Source of the DNA: Panulirus ornatus
Taxonomy: Eukaryota; Arthropoda; Malacostraca; Decapoda; Palinuridae
Direction of reading: 5' to 3'
DNA length: 64,000 nt
Assembly (NCBI RefSeq): GCF_036320965.1
Contig: NC_092234.1
Location: 30,691,703-30,755,702 of the forward strand
A program made the position numbers and the translations under genes. Shown here one piece after another: positions 46,159 to 57,409 of this stretch. Every line of letters begins with the position of its first letter. The first letter of the stretch is position 1. The notes under the pieces were generated by a model that worked only from the letters and a program-made list of their open reading frames with translations, had not been told where the DNA came from and searched no databases.

Positions 46159-46164
<6 letters not shown>
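46055..46164. mobile_element. R4 fold-back repeat, compact palindromic copy
   Basis: The stretch 46,087-46,164 is a near-perfect palindrome with arms of about 38 bases and a one-base centre at 46,125. Only a one-base gap and two mismatches spoil it. The arms equal the outer part of the 51-bp arms at 5,881/6,079, so the interior has been lost. The left extension 46,055-46,086 matches 6,080-6,118 inverted. (TA)n lies on both sides. Confidence 0.85.
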
Positions 46165-46254
<90 letters not shown>

Positions 46255-46260
46255 TATTTT
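46165..46260. repeat. (TA)n microsatellite with one C interruption
   Basis: TA units on the 3' side of LINE copy D, ending in a T-rich stretch at 46,252. Confidence 0.96.
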
Positions 46261-46263
46261 TTT

Positions 46264-47936
46264 ATTATACTTTGTCGCTGTCTCCCGCGTTTGCGAGGTA
46301 GCGCAAGGAAACAGACGAAAGAAATGGCCCAACCCCCCCCCCCCCCATACACATGTATATACATACGTCCACACACGCAAATATACATACCTACACAGCT
46401 TTCCATGGTTTACCCCAGACGCTTCACATGCCCTGCTTCAATCCACTGACAGCACGTCAACCCCGGTATACCACATCGCTCCAATTCACTCTATTCCTTG
46501 CCCTCCTTTCACCCTCCTGCATGTTCAGGCCCCGATCACACAAAATCTTTTTCACTCCATCTTTCCACCTCCAATTTGGTCTCCCTCTTCTCCTTGTTCC
46601 CTCCACCTCCGACACATATATCCTCTTGGTCAATCTTTCCTCACTCATCCTCTCCATGTGCCCAAACCACTTCAAAACACCCTCTTCTGCTCTCTCAACC
46701 ACGCTCTTTTTATTTCCACACATCTCTCTTACCCTTACGTTACTCACTCGATCAAACCACCTCACACCACACATTGTCCTCAAACATCTCATTTCCAGCA
46801 CATCCATCCTCCTGCGCACAACTCTATCCATAGCCCACGCCTCGCAACCATACAACATTGTTGGAACCACTATTCCTTCAAACATACCCATTTTTGCTTT
46901 CCGAGATAATGTTCTCGACTTCCACACATTCTTCAAGGCCCCCAGGATTTTCGCCCCCTCCCCCACCCTATGATCCACTTCCGCTTCCATGGTTCCATCC
47001 GCTGCCAGATCCACTCCCAGATATCTAAAACACTTCACTTCCTCCAGTCTTTCTCCATTCAAACTCACCTCCCAATTGACTTGACCCTCAACCCTACTGT
47101 ACCTAATAACCTTGCTCTTATTCACATTTACTCTTAACTTTCTTCTTCCACACACTTTTCCAAACTCAGTCACCAGCTTCTGCAGTTTCTCACATGAATC
47201 AGCCACCAGCGCTGTATCATCAGCGAACAACTGACTCACTTCCCAAGCTCTCTCATCCCCAACAGACTTCATACTTGCCCCTCTTTCCAAAACTCTCGCA
47301 TTTACCTCCCTAACAACCCCATCCATAAACAAATTAAACAACCATGGAGACATCACACACCCCTGCCGCAAACCTACATTCACTGAGAACCAATCACTTT
47401 CCTCTCTTCCTACACGTACACATGCCTTACATCCTCGATAAAAACTTTTCACTGCTTCTAACAACTTTCCTCCCACACCATATATTCTTAATACCTTCCA
47501 CAGAGCATCTCTATCAACTCTATCATATGCCTTCTCCAGATCCATAAATGCTACATACAAATCCATTTGCTTTTCTAAGTATTTCTCACATACATTCTTC
47601 AAAGCAAACACCTGATCCACACATCCTCTACCACTTCTGAAACCACACTGCTCTTCCCCAATCTGATGCTCTGTACATGCCTTCACCCTCTCAATCAATA
47701 CCCTCCCATATAATTTACCAGGAATACTCAACAAACTTATACCTCTGTAATTTGAGCACTCACTCTTATCCCCTTTGCCTTTGTACAATGGCACTATGCA
47801 CGCATTCCGCCAATCCTCAGGCACCTCACCATGAGTCATACATACATTAAATAACCTTACCAACCAGTCAACAATACAGTCACCCCCTTTTTTAATAAAA
47901 TCCACTGCAATACCATCCAAACCTGCTGCCTTGCCG

Positions 47937-47940
<4 letters not shown>
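46264..47940 (-). mobile_element. RTE-like LINE-1x copy D, longest young copy
   Basis: A 5'-truncated insertion of about 1.68 kb. It begins at 47,940 inside the first RT blocks and runs through RT, the C-terminal region and a short-form 3'UTR (46,456-46,264) with a poly(C) run at 46,334-46,347 and the terminal CCCGC...GCGAGG motif. (TA)n adjoins both ends. The endonuclease is missing. Very close similarity to A, C and E indicates recent spread of this family. Confidence 0.9.
46457..47938 (-). CDS. LINE-1x reverse transcriptase and C-terminal domain, open frame
   Basis: About 493 codons without a stop. Order on the protein: KAAGLDGIAVDFIKKGG, CSNYRGISLLSIPGKLYGR, CGFRSGRGCVDQVF, AFMDLEKAYDRVDRDALW (first catalytic Asp), GLRQGCVMSPWLFNLFMDG, FADD (catalytic Asp pair, codons at 47,216-47,227), YLGVDLAADG, then the post-RT region ending VVYRG at 46,457. 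The enzyme would copy element RNA at the insertion site. The frame has no native start, because it opens out of (TA)n and R2 upstream, and the N-terminal endonuclease is absent. Before FADD one Leu codon is missing relative to copies A and E. It is therefore probably inactive despite being open. Confidence 0.88.

Positions 47941-48007
<67 letters not shown>
47941..48007. repeat. (TA)n microsatellite
   Basis: Separates the 5' end of LINE copy D from the 3' tail of R2 copy e. Confidence 0.97.
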
Positions 48008-48009
<2 letters not shown>

Positions 48010-48237
48010 TTTCTTTCATATTATTCGCCATTTCCCGCGTCAGCGAGGTAGCGTTAAGAACAGAGGACTGGGCCTCTGAGGAAACATCCTCATCCAGCCC
48101 CTTCTCTGTTCCTTCCTTTGGAAAATAAAAAAAAAAAGAGAGGGGAGGATTTGCAGCCCCCCCCGCTCCCTTCCCTTTTAGTCGTCTTCTACGACACGCA
48201 GGGAATACGTGGGAAGTATTCTTTCTCCCCTATCCCC

Positions 48238-48241
<4 letters not shown>
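48008..48241 (-). mobile_element. R2 SINE-like repeat, copy e, near full length
   Basis: Minus strand, from CCCTGGGGATAGGGGAG at the (TA)n border (48,241) to the tail motif CCCGCGTCAGCGAGGTAGCG (complement sense) at 48,033-48,052. It lies upstream of LINE copy D in the same orientation. Confidence 0.87.

Positions 48242-48309
<68 letters not shown>
48242..48309. repeat. (TA)n microsatellite
   Basis: About 34 TA units between R2 copy e and the Jockey-like remnant. Confidence 0.97.
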
Positions 48310-48311
<2 letters not shown>

Positions 48312-49870
48312 CCCTGTCAATATACCAAGCTTTCACGCAAAATACCTTGGACCAAATGCAATCGGTAAACTCAGGGCTTTCTTTCAGTATTGGTTCCAAA
48401 CAAAATTTCACACATCTGGAAATTTGCCAGCATAATAACCATCCGGAAACCTTAAAAAAACTTAACTTCCTCTCTTGCTTTCATCCTCTTAATACGACTA
48501 TCATTAATATCCAGCCTCCACGAAAAACTGACCCACAAAATTATCAGACAAGATGTCCCTCTACTGCCCAAATAGCTCGGACTTAGACCGAATCATTTTG
48601 CTATCAAACTGCACAGAGACCTCTAGCAACGCATCCTGGATAGCTTCAACCAACTGCAAGCGCCCCCTCCCGCATTTTACTAGTGGCAACAGATACCAAG
48701 AAACTTTCAAGCATTACAGGAGGCTTCCCCCCTCCGGGAGCAGTTCTTCCTCCAACAGTCTTCAATCTCTTCCTACATGACCTATCAAAACTACTACAGA
48801 AAACACTGAGCGAGTCGTCTCATACGCAGAAGACTTCACACTTATATCACAACACCCTGACACTATTCCAGCAACAACAAATGTACACCATTATAACCCA
48901 CAATCAGAACACTGGTTCATTCATGGCAGAATGTCTCTAACCTTAGAGTAATCCACCATCACCCTTGCAACCCCAGACAGACACAAATCTAATGCGCACC
49001 TTCCCATTAACCCTTTATGGTTAACCACTTCCACTGAACAGAACTCTAACCATACAAGGTAGCACAAAGGACACACACATGACATTTACTCCCCACGCCA
49101 CAGATGTGAATACAAAGGCCTTAAGTAAATTAAACGCACTAAAGACACTCAGCAGCACCAGTTTTGGACAAGGAGAAGAATCCCTTAGAGTCTTCTATAA
49201 ACAGTTTATTAAGGTTACGTCTCACTTGCCATGTCATCTTTCCTTCGATATGGAAACACAACAAAGATGCATGCCATGGTAAACAAGATCCCCCAGAACA
49301 ATCACTGGCTGCCTAGCAACCACAAACAATGAACACCAGTACAGCGAAGTTATAAATACTTCCAGTACAATCTCGCTTCAATACCCTCAATACACAATTT
49401 CTTGGAACAGCACTAGACCTCTCCCGACCAAATCACAGCATAGCCAACCACAGACTCCCAGGCAGAAACAAAAAACTCACACCATACTCGCACTTCGACA
49501 GCCGATACTCATAAATCACCCCTTCCCCAACAAACATAACGATGACAACACCCACACGCACTGTGATGCATCAGAAGGCACTACACAATCGCAGCCTTAA
49601 ACTCCACCTTACCAAACATACAACCATCTGAAACCTCACTCCCGACGCATGCACGTTACAACACTACCTCGTCTGCCTTCTCAGCACCACAAACGTCTAT
49701 ATCACTACAAGCACCAATTCAAGAAATCACAGGACTGGTCCTGCCCAAGATGCACCTTCTATTCTAAAGACAGTGAACACTTACTCCTTAATAGTTCTAC
49801 ACTCACCTCACAACACATATACATTCGTAAACCACCGAATGCTATTACATGTGATCCCGCCCAGTAGACG
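48310..49870 (+). pseudogene. Jockey-like LINE remnant, RT to C-terminal zinc motif
   Basis: Plus strand, several frames. Near 48,715-48,790 ITGGFPPPGAVLPPTVFNLFLHD is a damaged form of the GVPQGAVLSPTLFNLFLHD reverse-transcriptase block. Near 49,080-49,200 TFTPHATDVNTKALSKLNAL and SFGQGEESLRVFYKQFIK match the post-RT region of Jockey-type LINEs. Near 49,740-49,790 CPRCTFYSKDSEHLLLNSS is the closing CxxC...H zinc-knuckle-like motif, with the last expected Cys changed to Ser. Multiple stops and shifts make it non-functional. The clade call is from memory of family patterns. Confidence 0.7.
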
Positions 49871-49930
49871 TGGCCAGCTTCCCGAGTGTTGCAGAAGCTC
49901 CGAAAAAGGGGATCCTGGGACAGGAAGGTA

Positions 49931-49932
<2 letters not shown>

Positions 49933-50006
<74 letters not shown>
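49933..50006. repeat. (TA)n microsatellite
   Basis: About 37 TA units preceding the LINE-1x UTR fragment. Confidence 0.97.
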
Positions 50007-50009
<3 letters not shown>

Positions 50010-50332
50010 CCGTGGTTTCGGTGCATTATTACATGACAGCTAGAGACTGAGTGTGAACGAATGGGGCCTTTGGTGTCTTTTCCTAGCGCTACCTCGCACA
50101 CATGAGGGGGGAGGGGGTTGTAATTCCATGTGTGGCGGGGTGGCGATGGGAACAAATAAAGGCAGACAGTATGAATTATGTACATGTGTATATATGTATA
50201 TGTGTACATTGTGATGTATAGGTATGTATATTTGCGTGTGTGGTCGTGTATGTGTATACATGTGTATGTGGGCGGGTTGGGCCATTCTTTCGTCTGTTTC
50301 CTTGCGCTACCTCGCTAACGCGGGAGACAGCG
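50007..50332 (+). mobile_element. LINE-1x 3'UTR-only fragment I, long form
   Basis: It begins at the GAGCCGTGGTTTCGGTGCAT word within the long 3'UTR, includes the internal tail-like module (CGCTACCTCGCACACATG near 50,087) and reaches the terminal module (CGCTACCTCGCTAACGCGGG, 50,306-50,325). It is cut at GACAGCG and fused straight to R2 copy f. Confidence 0.82.
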
Positions 50333-50543
50333 TATTCCCTGCGTGTCGTAGAAGGCGACTAAAAGGGGAGGGAGCGGGGGGCTGGAAATCCTCCCCTCTC
50401 ATTTTTTTTTTTTTTTTTTTTTTAATTTTCCAAAAGAAGGAACAGAGAATTGGGCCAGGTGAGGGTATTCCCTCAAAGGCCCAGTCCTCTGTTCTTAATG
50501 CTACCTCGCTAATGCGGGAAATGGCGAATAGTTTAAAAGAAAA

Positions 50544-50546
<3 letters not shown>
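50333..50546 (+). mobile_element. R2 SINE-like repeat, copy f, fused to LINE 3' end
   Basis: It starts at TATTCCCTGCGTGTCGTAG, about 35 bases inside the normal R2 5' end, and runs to the tail and GAAAAGAA against (TA)n. An internal T-run of about 22 lies at 50,401-50,423. Fusion to the LINE tail without intervening DNA suggests template switching. Confidence 0.85.

Positions 50547-50615
<69 letters not shown>
50547..50615. repeat. (TA)n microsatellite
   Basis: 3' flank of the LINE-R2 fusion. Confidence 0.97.
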
Positions 50616-50621
<6 letters not shown>

Positions 50622-50644
50622 TTACTCCGTGAGGCTGTCTATAT

Positions 50645-50664
50645 GTGTGTGTGTGTGTGTGTGT
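50645..50664. repeat. Short (TG)n
   Basis: About ten TG units. Confidence 0.9.
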
Positions 50665-50844
50665 ATGTGTAACAACAGTACACAACGCTACATTCTTCAC
50701 CTTTATTACCCGCGTCGTGTCATTACGGTAGCCGCTAATGACTCCACTCTCCCACATTACCAACCCATAGCTCTCCTCTTCCATCACCATTCCTCACTTC
50801 TCCTCCCCCTATCGCCACCCCACAAGCTTCTCCCCTCCATCACC

Positions 50845-50925
50845 AATTCCCCCCCCCCCAAGCTCTCTACCACATTCCCCCCCCCCAAGCTCTCTACCAC
50901 ATCTCCCCCCCCCTAAGGAGCCGCC
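50845..50925. repeat. C-rich tandem repeat, three units
   Basis: C-runs of eight to eleven bases alternate with AAGCTCTCTACCACAT (period about 26-30 bases). The plus strand is i-motif-like and the minus strand G-quadruplex-capable. Confidence 0.85.
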
Positions 50926-51308
50926 ATCCTGGAGACGATCACAGCCCACGAACTCACACCGTCGTCTCGTGCGTTTCATAATTACCATCCCTGATTATGT
51001 CACGTCGCCATCACCCGTTCAGCCATGACAGTCGCGGCGGCCGTAGCGAGGCTCTTGGATGTGTCAAGATTGGAGGGCTAAGGAAGGAAGGAGGTGGCTC
51101 CGTTCTGGGAAAGGATGGTGGTTTATGTGGCGGGGGTGGATTGGTTGGTTTTGGTCAGGACTTAAGGGTCGGATCACTGGGATTACCTCGACTACAGAAG
51201 GGCCCCGGTCATGTAAACACCGGGAACACGCTCGATAATACAGGAAATAAGGTCATGACAAGAGGTCTCTTCCGAGAATTCCGTCCGATGCGTCACACAT
51301 TCCACCCG

Positions 51309-51311
<3 letters not shown>
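50926..51311. other. Unique sequence, no gene seen
   Basis: The 150-codon plus frame starting at 50,997 runs into the (GA)n tract and shows no recognised domain. Confidence 0.45.

Positions 51312-51387
<76 letters not shown>
51312..51387. repeat. (GA)n microsatellite
   Basis: About 38 GA units. Confidence 0.97.
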
Positions 51388-51390
<3 letters not shown>

Positions 51391-51472
51391 TGTACAGACA
51401 AACAAGTTCAAGTTCATTATCAGGGCAAAGATACTGGGCACTTTTGTAAAAGGTTCGATTTTGCAAACGGGC

Positions 51473-51493
51473 CAAAAAAAAAAAAAAAAAAAA
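51473..51493. repeat. Poly(A) run
   Basis: About 21 A. Confidence 0.9.
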
Positions 51494-51616
51494 GTTCAGT
51501 TCATGGACGTGTTGGTCTGAACATACGAGCGCCGTCGACGAAAATCATATGAACAGATTTGTTACGGTGAATAAATATCTATTATGTCCGCCAAGTTTAC
51601 TCTAAAGTAAGCCGAA

Positions 51617-51639
51617 CACACACACACACACACACACAT
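51617..51639. repeat. (CA)n microsatellite
   Basis: About 11 CA units. Confidence 0.95.
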
Positions 51640-52142
51640 TTGGCCAGCAGATAACCAAGAGCGGGCGAGGCACTGACGATGAATGCGTGGCTAAATACCG
51701 TAAAACAAAGGCTACGTATTCAGAAATCAAGAGAACTTATGAAAACGTTCCTCTACCAGCCCTAAATGGTGGAGACTTGCATTCAACTTTATTTCAGCAA
51801 ATATGTCATCTTTATGATCGGCGTGTGTCCATTTCCTGCGATCAAATGTGCTTTAATGACAAGAACATTTTGATCTCATCTGGAAGTTCATGAACATATT
51901 CTCTTACAATATTTCAAGCCTCAGTATGACAAAAAAAAATAAAGATATCTTAAAGAGAAACATATCATAAACACTCTGGTGGGGATAGCCTGGTCGTAGT
52001 TGCCTCTGGACGCAAGCTGTTCCCTTGGTTCAACATGTAAAGGAGACAGACGATGATAACACTGATATATATATCCACTGTAACTCTGAAGATATACCTC
52101 GTCCTCTAGGAAAAAATCTGGGAAAGGTTTTCCACCGGTTCT
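51640..52142. other. Unique sequence, no gene seen
   Basis: The 68-codon plus frame at 51,687-51,893 has no recognised domain. Confidence 0.45.
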
Positions 52143-52252
52143 GCTCAATTTCTTTCTATATTCCTTTTGTTTTACGCAATCTTAATCCTTCGACATTGCT
52201 CAATTTCTTTCTATATTTCTTTTGTTTTACGCAATCTAAACCCTTCGACATT
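52143..52252. repeat. 55-bp tandem duplication
   Basis: Two units, 52,143-52,197 and 52,198-52,252, nearly identical (three differences). A recent local duplication. Confidence 0.92.
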
Positions 52253-53045
52253 TGTCACTCTCGCCACCAAAACCCTACCCACTGTAGGCACCTCAAAATG
52301 AATAATACACTTATCTCGAGATCCACTCCAGAGGTATTGAACTATTCCGTTCACTGTGAGTTGTCCAGTGAAATGATTTTCGTCGATATTCGTATGTTCA
52401 AATGGCCGCTTCCGGAACCTCAGTATTCACCAAGAGACACCATGGTTAATGTGAGCCAAGCCGTTTTATGAGCATTTATAACACATTAAGTTATTAGACT
52501 TGTTCAAGGCCATCTAATATTCAGAGTTAATACTACGTCGTGTCCTGTTCTGCCATTTCTACTGGGTGATCAGTCTTCATGCCGCACTTCTGCTTGACTG
52601 CTTATAAGGTATTCCCGATTAATCTGCCGCTGATGAACGATCAGCGTCGGAAGGAGGCTGTTGAGTGATCAGGCGAGTCTGTATAGTTAATAGATTAGTC
52701 CACTGATGATGTCAACAGCCCAGGCAGGTTCATTTTCGTACCCCAGTGTCAAATGAGGAGGTTCAGCGTTAGGCCAAACATCATGTGGTTGTCACCCTCG
52801 CCTGGCCAACCGACCGCTCGGGTGGGTCTGGGAGTTGATCACTTGACTGATACTGTCCACTGAGAGATTAATTTGAACTCTGGGGAGATTCCCTGGATGA
52901 CGGTGAAAGAGGATTAATCAAACGGCACTGTCAGAAAGAACAGCTAAATGATACTGTCGACATAGAAGCCCTGGCGTTGATGGATCAGTTAAATGGCCCA
53001 CTCTGGAGACAGGTATTCTCAAGACTTGAAAAATAGGACGAATCC
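52253..53045. other. Unique to weakly repetitive sequence, no gene
   Basis: From 52,560 GATCAG and ACTGTC words recur without a clear period. Confidence 0.4.
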
Positions 53046-53049
53046 CACA

Positions 53050-53102
<53 letters not shown>
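53046..53102. repeat. (CA)n microsatellite
   Basis: About 28 CA units with one early CATA interruption. Confidence 0.97.
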
Positions 53103-53104
<2 letters not shown>

Positions 53105-53546
53105 GATCAACTCCCTTATTATTTTCTTCACGCCTAACCTTCTCTTCATCCGAACAATCCTGTACTCGGGATGTGTTGTCCCCAAGCCACGCCACACACT
53201 TTACAATAAATATACCGAAAATAAATGAAAAAAGGATTAGTGCTTTTGACGATGAAAATGAATAAACAATCAATTCATAATTTGAAAAAGTATTTGGTCA
53301 CCGTGAAACTTTTCCAGTTTCCTGAAAACTTGGGTGTAATGTGACACAGTATACAGAGAGGAGGCTGAAGCTCCCCAGTTTCAGTAGGTTTCGTCCTTCG
53401 AGAAACACCAGGCACACAATATGCTTGCCATACACTGCAAACTTTTCATCTCCCGACCATTCCCTAAGTGATGGTAAAGATTCTGGAGTCATTAAGCGGT
53501 CGAATAAGTTAGTCGATCAACTGTAAGAATCAAACGATCGACCTTC
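53103..53546. other. Unique sequence, no gene seen
   Basis: Short frames only. Confidence 0.45.
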
Positions 53547-53598
53547 ACACACACACACACACACACACAACACACACACACTCACACTCACACACACA
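53547..53598. repeat. Interrupted (CA)n microsatellite
   Basis: CA units broken by AACA and CTCA changes. Confidence 0.93.
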
Positions 53599-53609
53599 AA
53601 AGAAAAAAA

Positions 53610-53830
53610 AAATCGGCATGAAGTCATGTAAATGGCCTTCGGAGGTAAGCAATCGACACCTACACTGATATAAACAACCTTCAGAGGCGAGCAATTGTCT
53701 ACCGAGTCATATAAATGACCATTACTACGAGTTAAACAATCGACCTTCAGCGGTAAATAACCGACACTGTAAGACATGAAATCGGTCCTAGTGACTGAAT
53801 AACCATCCTATAAGAGTAATACAATACGTC
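53610..53830. repeat. Decayed tandem repeat, about 40 bp
   Basis: GTCATRTAAATGRCC, AAYAATCGACC and TTCAGMGGYRA words recur near 53,622, 53,655, 53,712 and 53,740. Confidence 0.55.
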
Positions 53831-53969
53831 TCAGATAAAGCAGTATGGACACATCAAACTGTAGCCAAAGGTCGGGATACAGGCATGCGTGTTGGCTGCT
53901 CACATCTCACTCGGGTGCTCACGAATGAGACTTACAGGATGACTTACTGTTGTGAAAATGAAGTTCGTC

Positions 53970-54173
53970 CACGTCATTATCGCTCACTTATCTACCTATG
54001 TACCACGTCATTATCGCTCACTTATCTACCTATGTACCACGTCATTATCGCTCACTTATCTACCTATGTACCACGTCATTATCGCTCACTTATCTACCTA
54101 TGTACCACGTCATTATCGCTCACTTATCTACCTATGTACCACGTCATTATCGCTCACTTATCTACCTATGTAC
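53970..54173. repeat. 34-bp minisatellite, six identical units
   Basis: Six units of exactly 34 bases, which I read as identical, with no spacer between them. Perfect identity means recent expansion or ongoing homogenisation. Open frames through it (HVIIAHLSTYVP phrase) follow from the unit lacking stops. Confidence 0.97.
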
Positions 54174-54705
54174 CCTTCATGACTGTGAGCCAATGTTCTT
54201 GTTATTTGCTGATGCTGCGCTAGTCGTGGAAAAACCTGAAGGCTTAACTAATGTTAAGCCTTAAGGTTTTTCTTTGAAGTTATAACTACGAAACGAATCA
54301 GAGTGCGAAACACCTGTTTATCAAAACCCCGAGATTTGATACTTAACCCTCCAAGATCTCGCACTTAGAACCTAAATTTCAGACGATCTAAACCTGATGA
54401 CCTAACTCAACCTCCCTGACGAAATTCCTGTCAAAAACTTGTATATATCTGATCGCTGAACACTTTCAGTCCTGTCGGGAATGAAAGAGCCGTCGGTGGC
54501 TCATCTTCCTCTCAACATCTGCAGATACTGAGAGTCAAAATCCAACGATCTTACCTTATGTTCCTCAAGCACGACGCGAAACCACTAAAATATAACAGTA
54601 CGCCCTCCGGCCACGACAGCAAAGCCCTTGAGTACGAAGGTATGAAACTGTAACTACGACAGTCAGGTCTATGACCTGATGACCCTTAGGAGTCCAAGGA
54701 TCACA
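54174..54705. other. Unique sequence, no gene seen
   Basis: A small inverted pair of GGCTTAACTAATGTTAAGCC (54,241-54,260) forms a near-perfect hairpin. No coding region. Confidence 0.55.
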
Positions 54706-54805
54706 CTCTCGTGCTCAAGGGTTGTACCGTTCGTGCTCAAGCATCGTACCGTTCGTGCTCAAGGGTCACACCGCTCGTGCTCAAGGGTCGCGCCGTCGAG
54801 CCCAA
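54706..54805. repeat. 22-bp tandem repeat, about 4.5 units
   Basis: Units follow TCGTGCTCAAGGGTCGTACCGT with one to four changes each. The GTCGTACCGT core recurs in the larger array at 56.05-56.52 kb. Confidence 0.9.
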
Positions 54806-55027
54806 GGGGTTAACGACCTACTAAATCATAAGACGCAAGCCACATCATACGAGTCGTCCTCAAGAATGCTGTCATCATACCTGAAATAAAGGAAGCAAAG
54901 TTACTTTCCTGGGGTTACATGACCGAGACATACAACATACACCTGTGGATCATGAACACTTAATGGTACAACGTACACAGATAAATACAAGTTAACAAAT
55001 GTGTAATTCAAGTGATTCGCTCAGCCG

Positions 55028-55088
<61 letters not shown>
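55028..55088. repeat. (TG)n microsatellite
   Basis: About 30 TG units. Confidence 0.97.
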
Positions 55089-55093
<5 letters not shown>

Positions 55094-55146
55094 GTCTTGC
55101 CGGTTTCAATTTCGACTTTAAACCAGGAAGATAGAATCACCAAGAG

Positions 55147-55149
<3 letters not shown>

Positions 55150-55221
<72 letters not shown>
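55150..55221. repeat. (TA)n microsatellite
   Basis: About 36 TA units. Confidence 0.97.
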
Positions 55222-55225
<4 letters not shown>

Positions 55226-55311
55226 AAACCAGATAATAGAAGTCTTATGACAATGAAACCCTGTCATTACAACTTTATCATTTTTCTTAATAGATCCTCG
55301 AGAAACAAAAC

Positions 55312-55462
55312 TAGAAATCCTCCCCTCTCATTTTTTTTTAATTTTCCAAAAGAAGGAACAGAGAAGAGGGCCAGGTGAGGATATTCCCCTAAAGGTCCAG
55401 TCCTCTGTTCTTAACGCTACCTCGCTAACGCGGGAAATGGCGAATAGTTTGAATGAAAGAAA

Positions 55463-55465
<3 letters not shown>
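55312..55465 (+). mobile_element. R2 SINE-like repeat, copy g, 5'-truncated
   Basis: It starts at GAAATCCTCCCCTCTC in the R2 middle and reaches the tail (CGCTACCTCGCTAACGCGGG, 55,416-55,435) and GAAAGAAAGAA against (TA)n. R3 copy 2 follows the (TA)n block. Confidence 0.85.
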
Positions 55466-55537
<72 letters not shown>

Positions 55538-55541
55538 TATC
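55466..55541. repeat. (TA)n microsatellite with one C
   Basis: Links R2 copy g to R3 copy 2. Confidence 0.96.
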
Positions 55542-55542
55542 A

Positions 55543-55876
<334 letters not shown>

Positions 55877-56047
55877 ATATCAATTTTTCTGGGGCAGAGT
55901 AACGCGCTTAATATACCATTCAACTCCGAAGAAATTCTTGTCACTTTTTTTAAACGCCCAATTCAGTAAGTCTATGAAATGTTATGAGTCTCCATTAGTT
56001 TTAATGCATTACTCAGATCATTACGAAACGTTCTTTTTTCCATTTGT

Positions 56048-56520
56048 TATCAGACCCTGGAATCGTGTTCCAGGGTCGTTACGTCATGCTCCAGGGACGT
56101 ACCATCGTGCTCCAGGGCAATACCGTCGTGTTCCAGAGCCGTACCGTCGAGGTCCCCTGGTCGTACCGTCGACCTCCCTGGTCGTACCGTCGAGCTCCCC
56201 TGGTCGTACCGTCGAGCTCCCCTGGTCGTATCGTCGACCTCCCTAGTCGTACCGTCAAGCTCCCTGGTCGTAACGTCGAGCTCCCCTGGTCGTACCGTCA
56301 AGCTCCCTGGTCGTACCGTCGAGCTCCCCTGGTCGTACCGTCGACCTCCCTAGTCGTACCGTCAAGCTCCCTGGTCGCATCGTCAAGCTACCTGGTCGTA
56401 CCGTCAAGCTCCCCTGGTCGTACCGTCGACCTTCCTGGTCGTACCGTCAAGCTCCCTGGTCGTACCGTCGAGCTCCCCTGGTCGTACCGTCGACCTTACT
56501 GGTCGTACCGTGGTGCTCCA
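56048..56520. repeat. 21/22-bp minisatellite, about 20 units
   Basis: Units alternate irregularly between 22 bases (GTCGAGCTCCCCTGGTCGTACC) and 21 bases (GTCGACCTCCCTGGTCGTACC or GTCAAGCTCCCTGGTCGTACC). Left-end units are diverged. The mixed unit lengths shift the frame, so the three forward frames carry similar phrases. No protein is called. Confidence 0.95.
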
Positions 56521-57012
56521 GTGGGAGCTTAATGCCAGCTTTCCCACTCTTCGAGTAATGTAATTTGGACACTTCATAATTTACGAGTGTGGCAGGGTTC
56601 CATGACTTTTTGATGACCTTTCGGATACAGTAAACGATAACCGCTGGTCACGTCCACTGAGAAGGTTGGGTAAGCTCGCAAGACAGACTACCTATTGTCT
56701 ACGTATTACAGTCTACTGCGGCACTGACCTACAAGCACTACAAGGGGCTAGTAACGACCCCTCGCTGTAGGCAAACACCGCACACGATACAAATGAAAGA
56801 TCCCGAACCGAACTGAAATGTACTAAAGTTACAAAAATATAATCCTACAGTTATCTTTTCCTTATGACGTAAAGTGCGTTAAATGATTGTTGAGTAAAAC
56901 CGACTTCCTTCACAAATGGACAAAACTCCTTTTCACGCTGATTTCGGAACGCTGGTCTAACGCTCTTCACTGAGAAGCAACTTCCGCCATTCCCCTGATC
57001 AAGCCTCTGCTT

Positions 57013-57016
<4 letters not shown>
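56521..57016. other. Unique sequence, no gene seen
   Basis: No recognised domain or repeat. Confidence 0.45.

Positions 57017-57049
<33 letters not shown>
57017..57049. repeat. (TA)n microsatellite
   Basis: About 16 TA units. Confidence 0.96.
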
Positions 57050-57051
<2 letters not shown>

Positions 57052-57327
57052 CGCGAACCACCGTTCACAAGCCTCGAGCTCTGGGAACGCTGTGGGCCAC
57101 ATACGTATCTGGTAACACTGTCATTTACTGCAAATAACAATAATAACGGGCGAGTTATGGCTGGAAGTATTGTTTAAGGGTTACGTGAGGTAGATATATA
57201 TGATGGAGGCTCGTCCAGGATGAATGTTGAGAAAACACAACTGACCAACGTGAGATAAATATACTCGCGGTTGCGTACCGCTAAGGAAGGGGACATTTCC
57301 GAACGGCTTACTCGAAGTGGAGGCGAG

Positions 57328-57329
<2 letters not shown>

Positions 57330-57392
<63 letters not shown>
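57330..57392. repeat. (CT)n microsatellite
   Basis: About 31 CT units. Confidence 0.97.
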
Positions 57393-57396
<4 letters not shown>

Positions 57397-57409
57397 CTTG
57401 ACGATTCAA

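Noticed and set aside
53970..54173. Possible CRISPR array
   Set aside because: The units are contiguous with no spacers, and the window is clearly eukaryotic.
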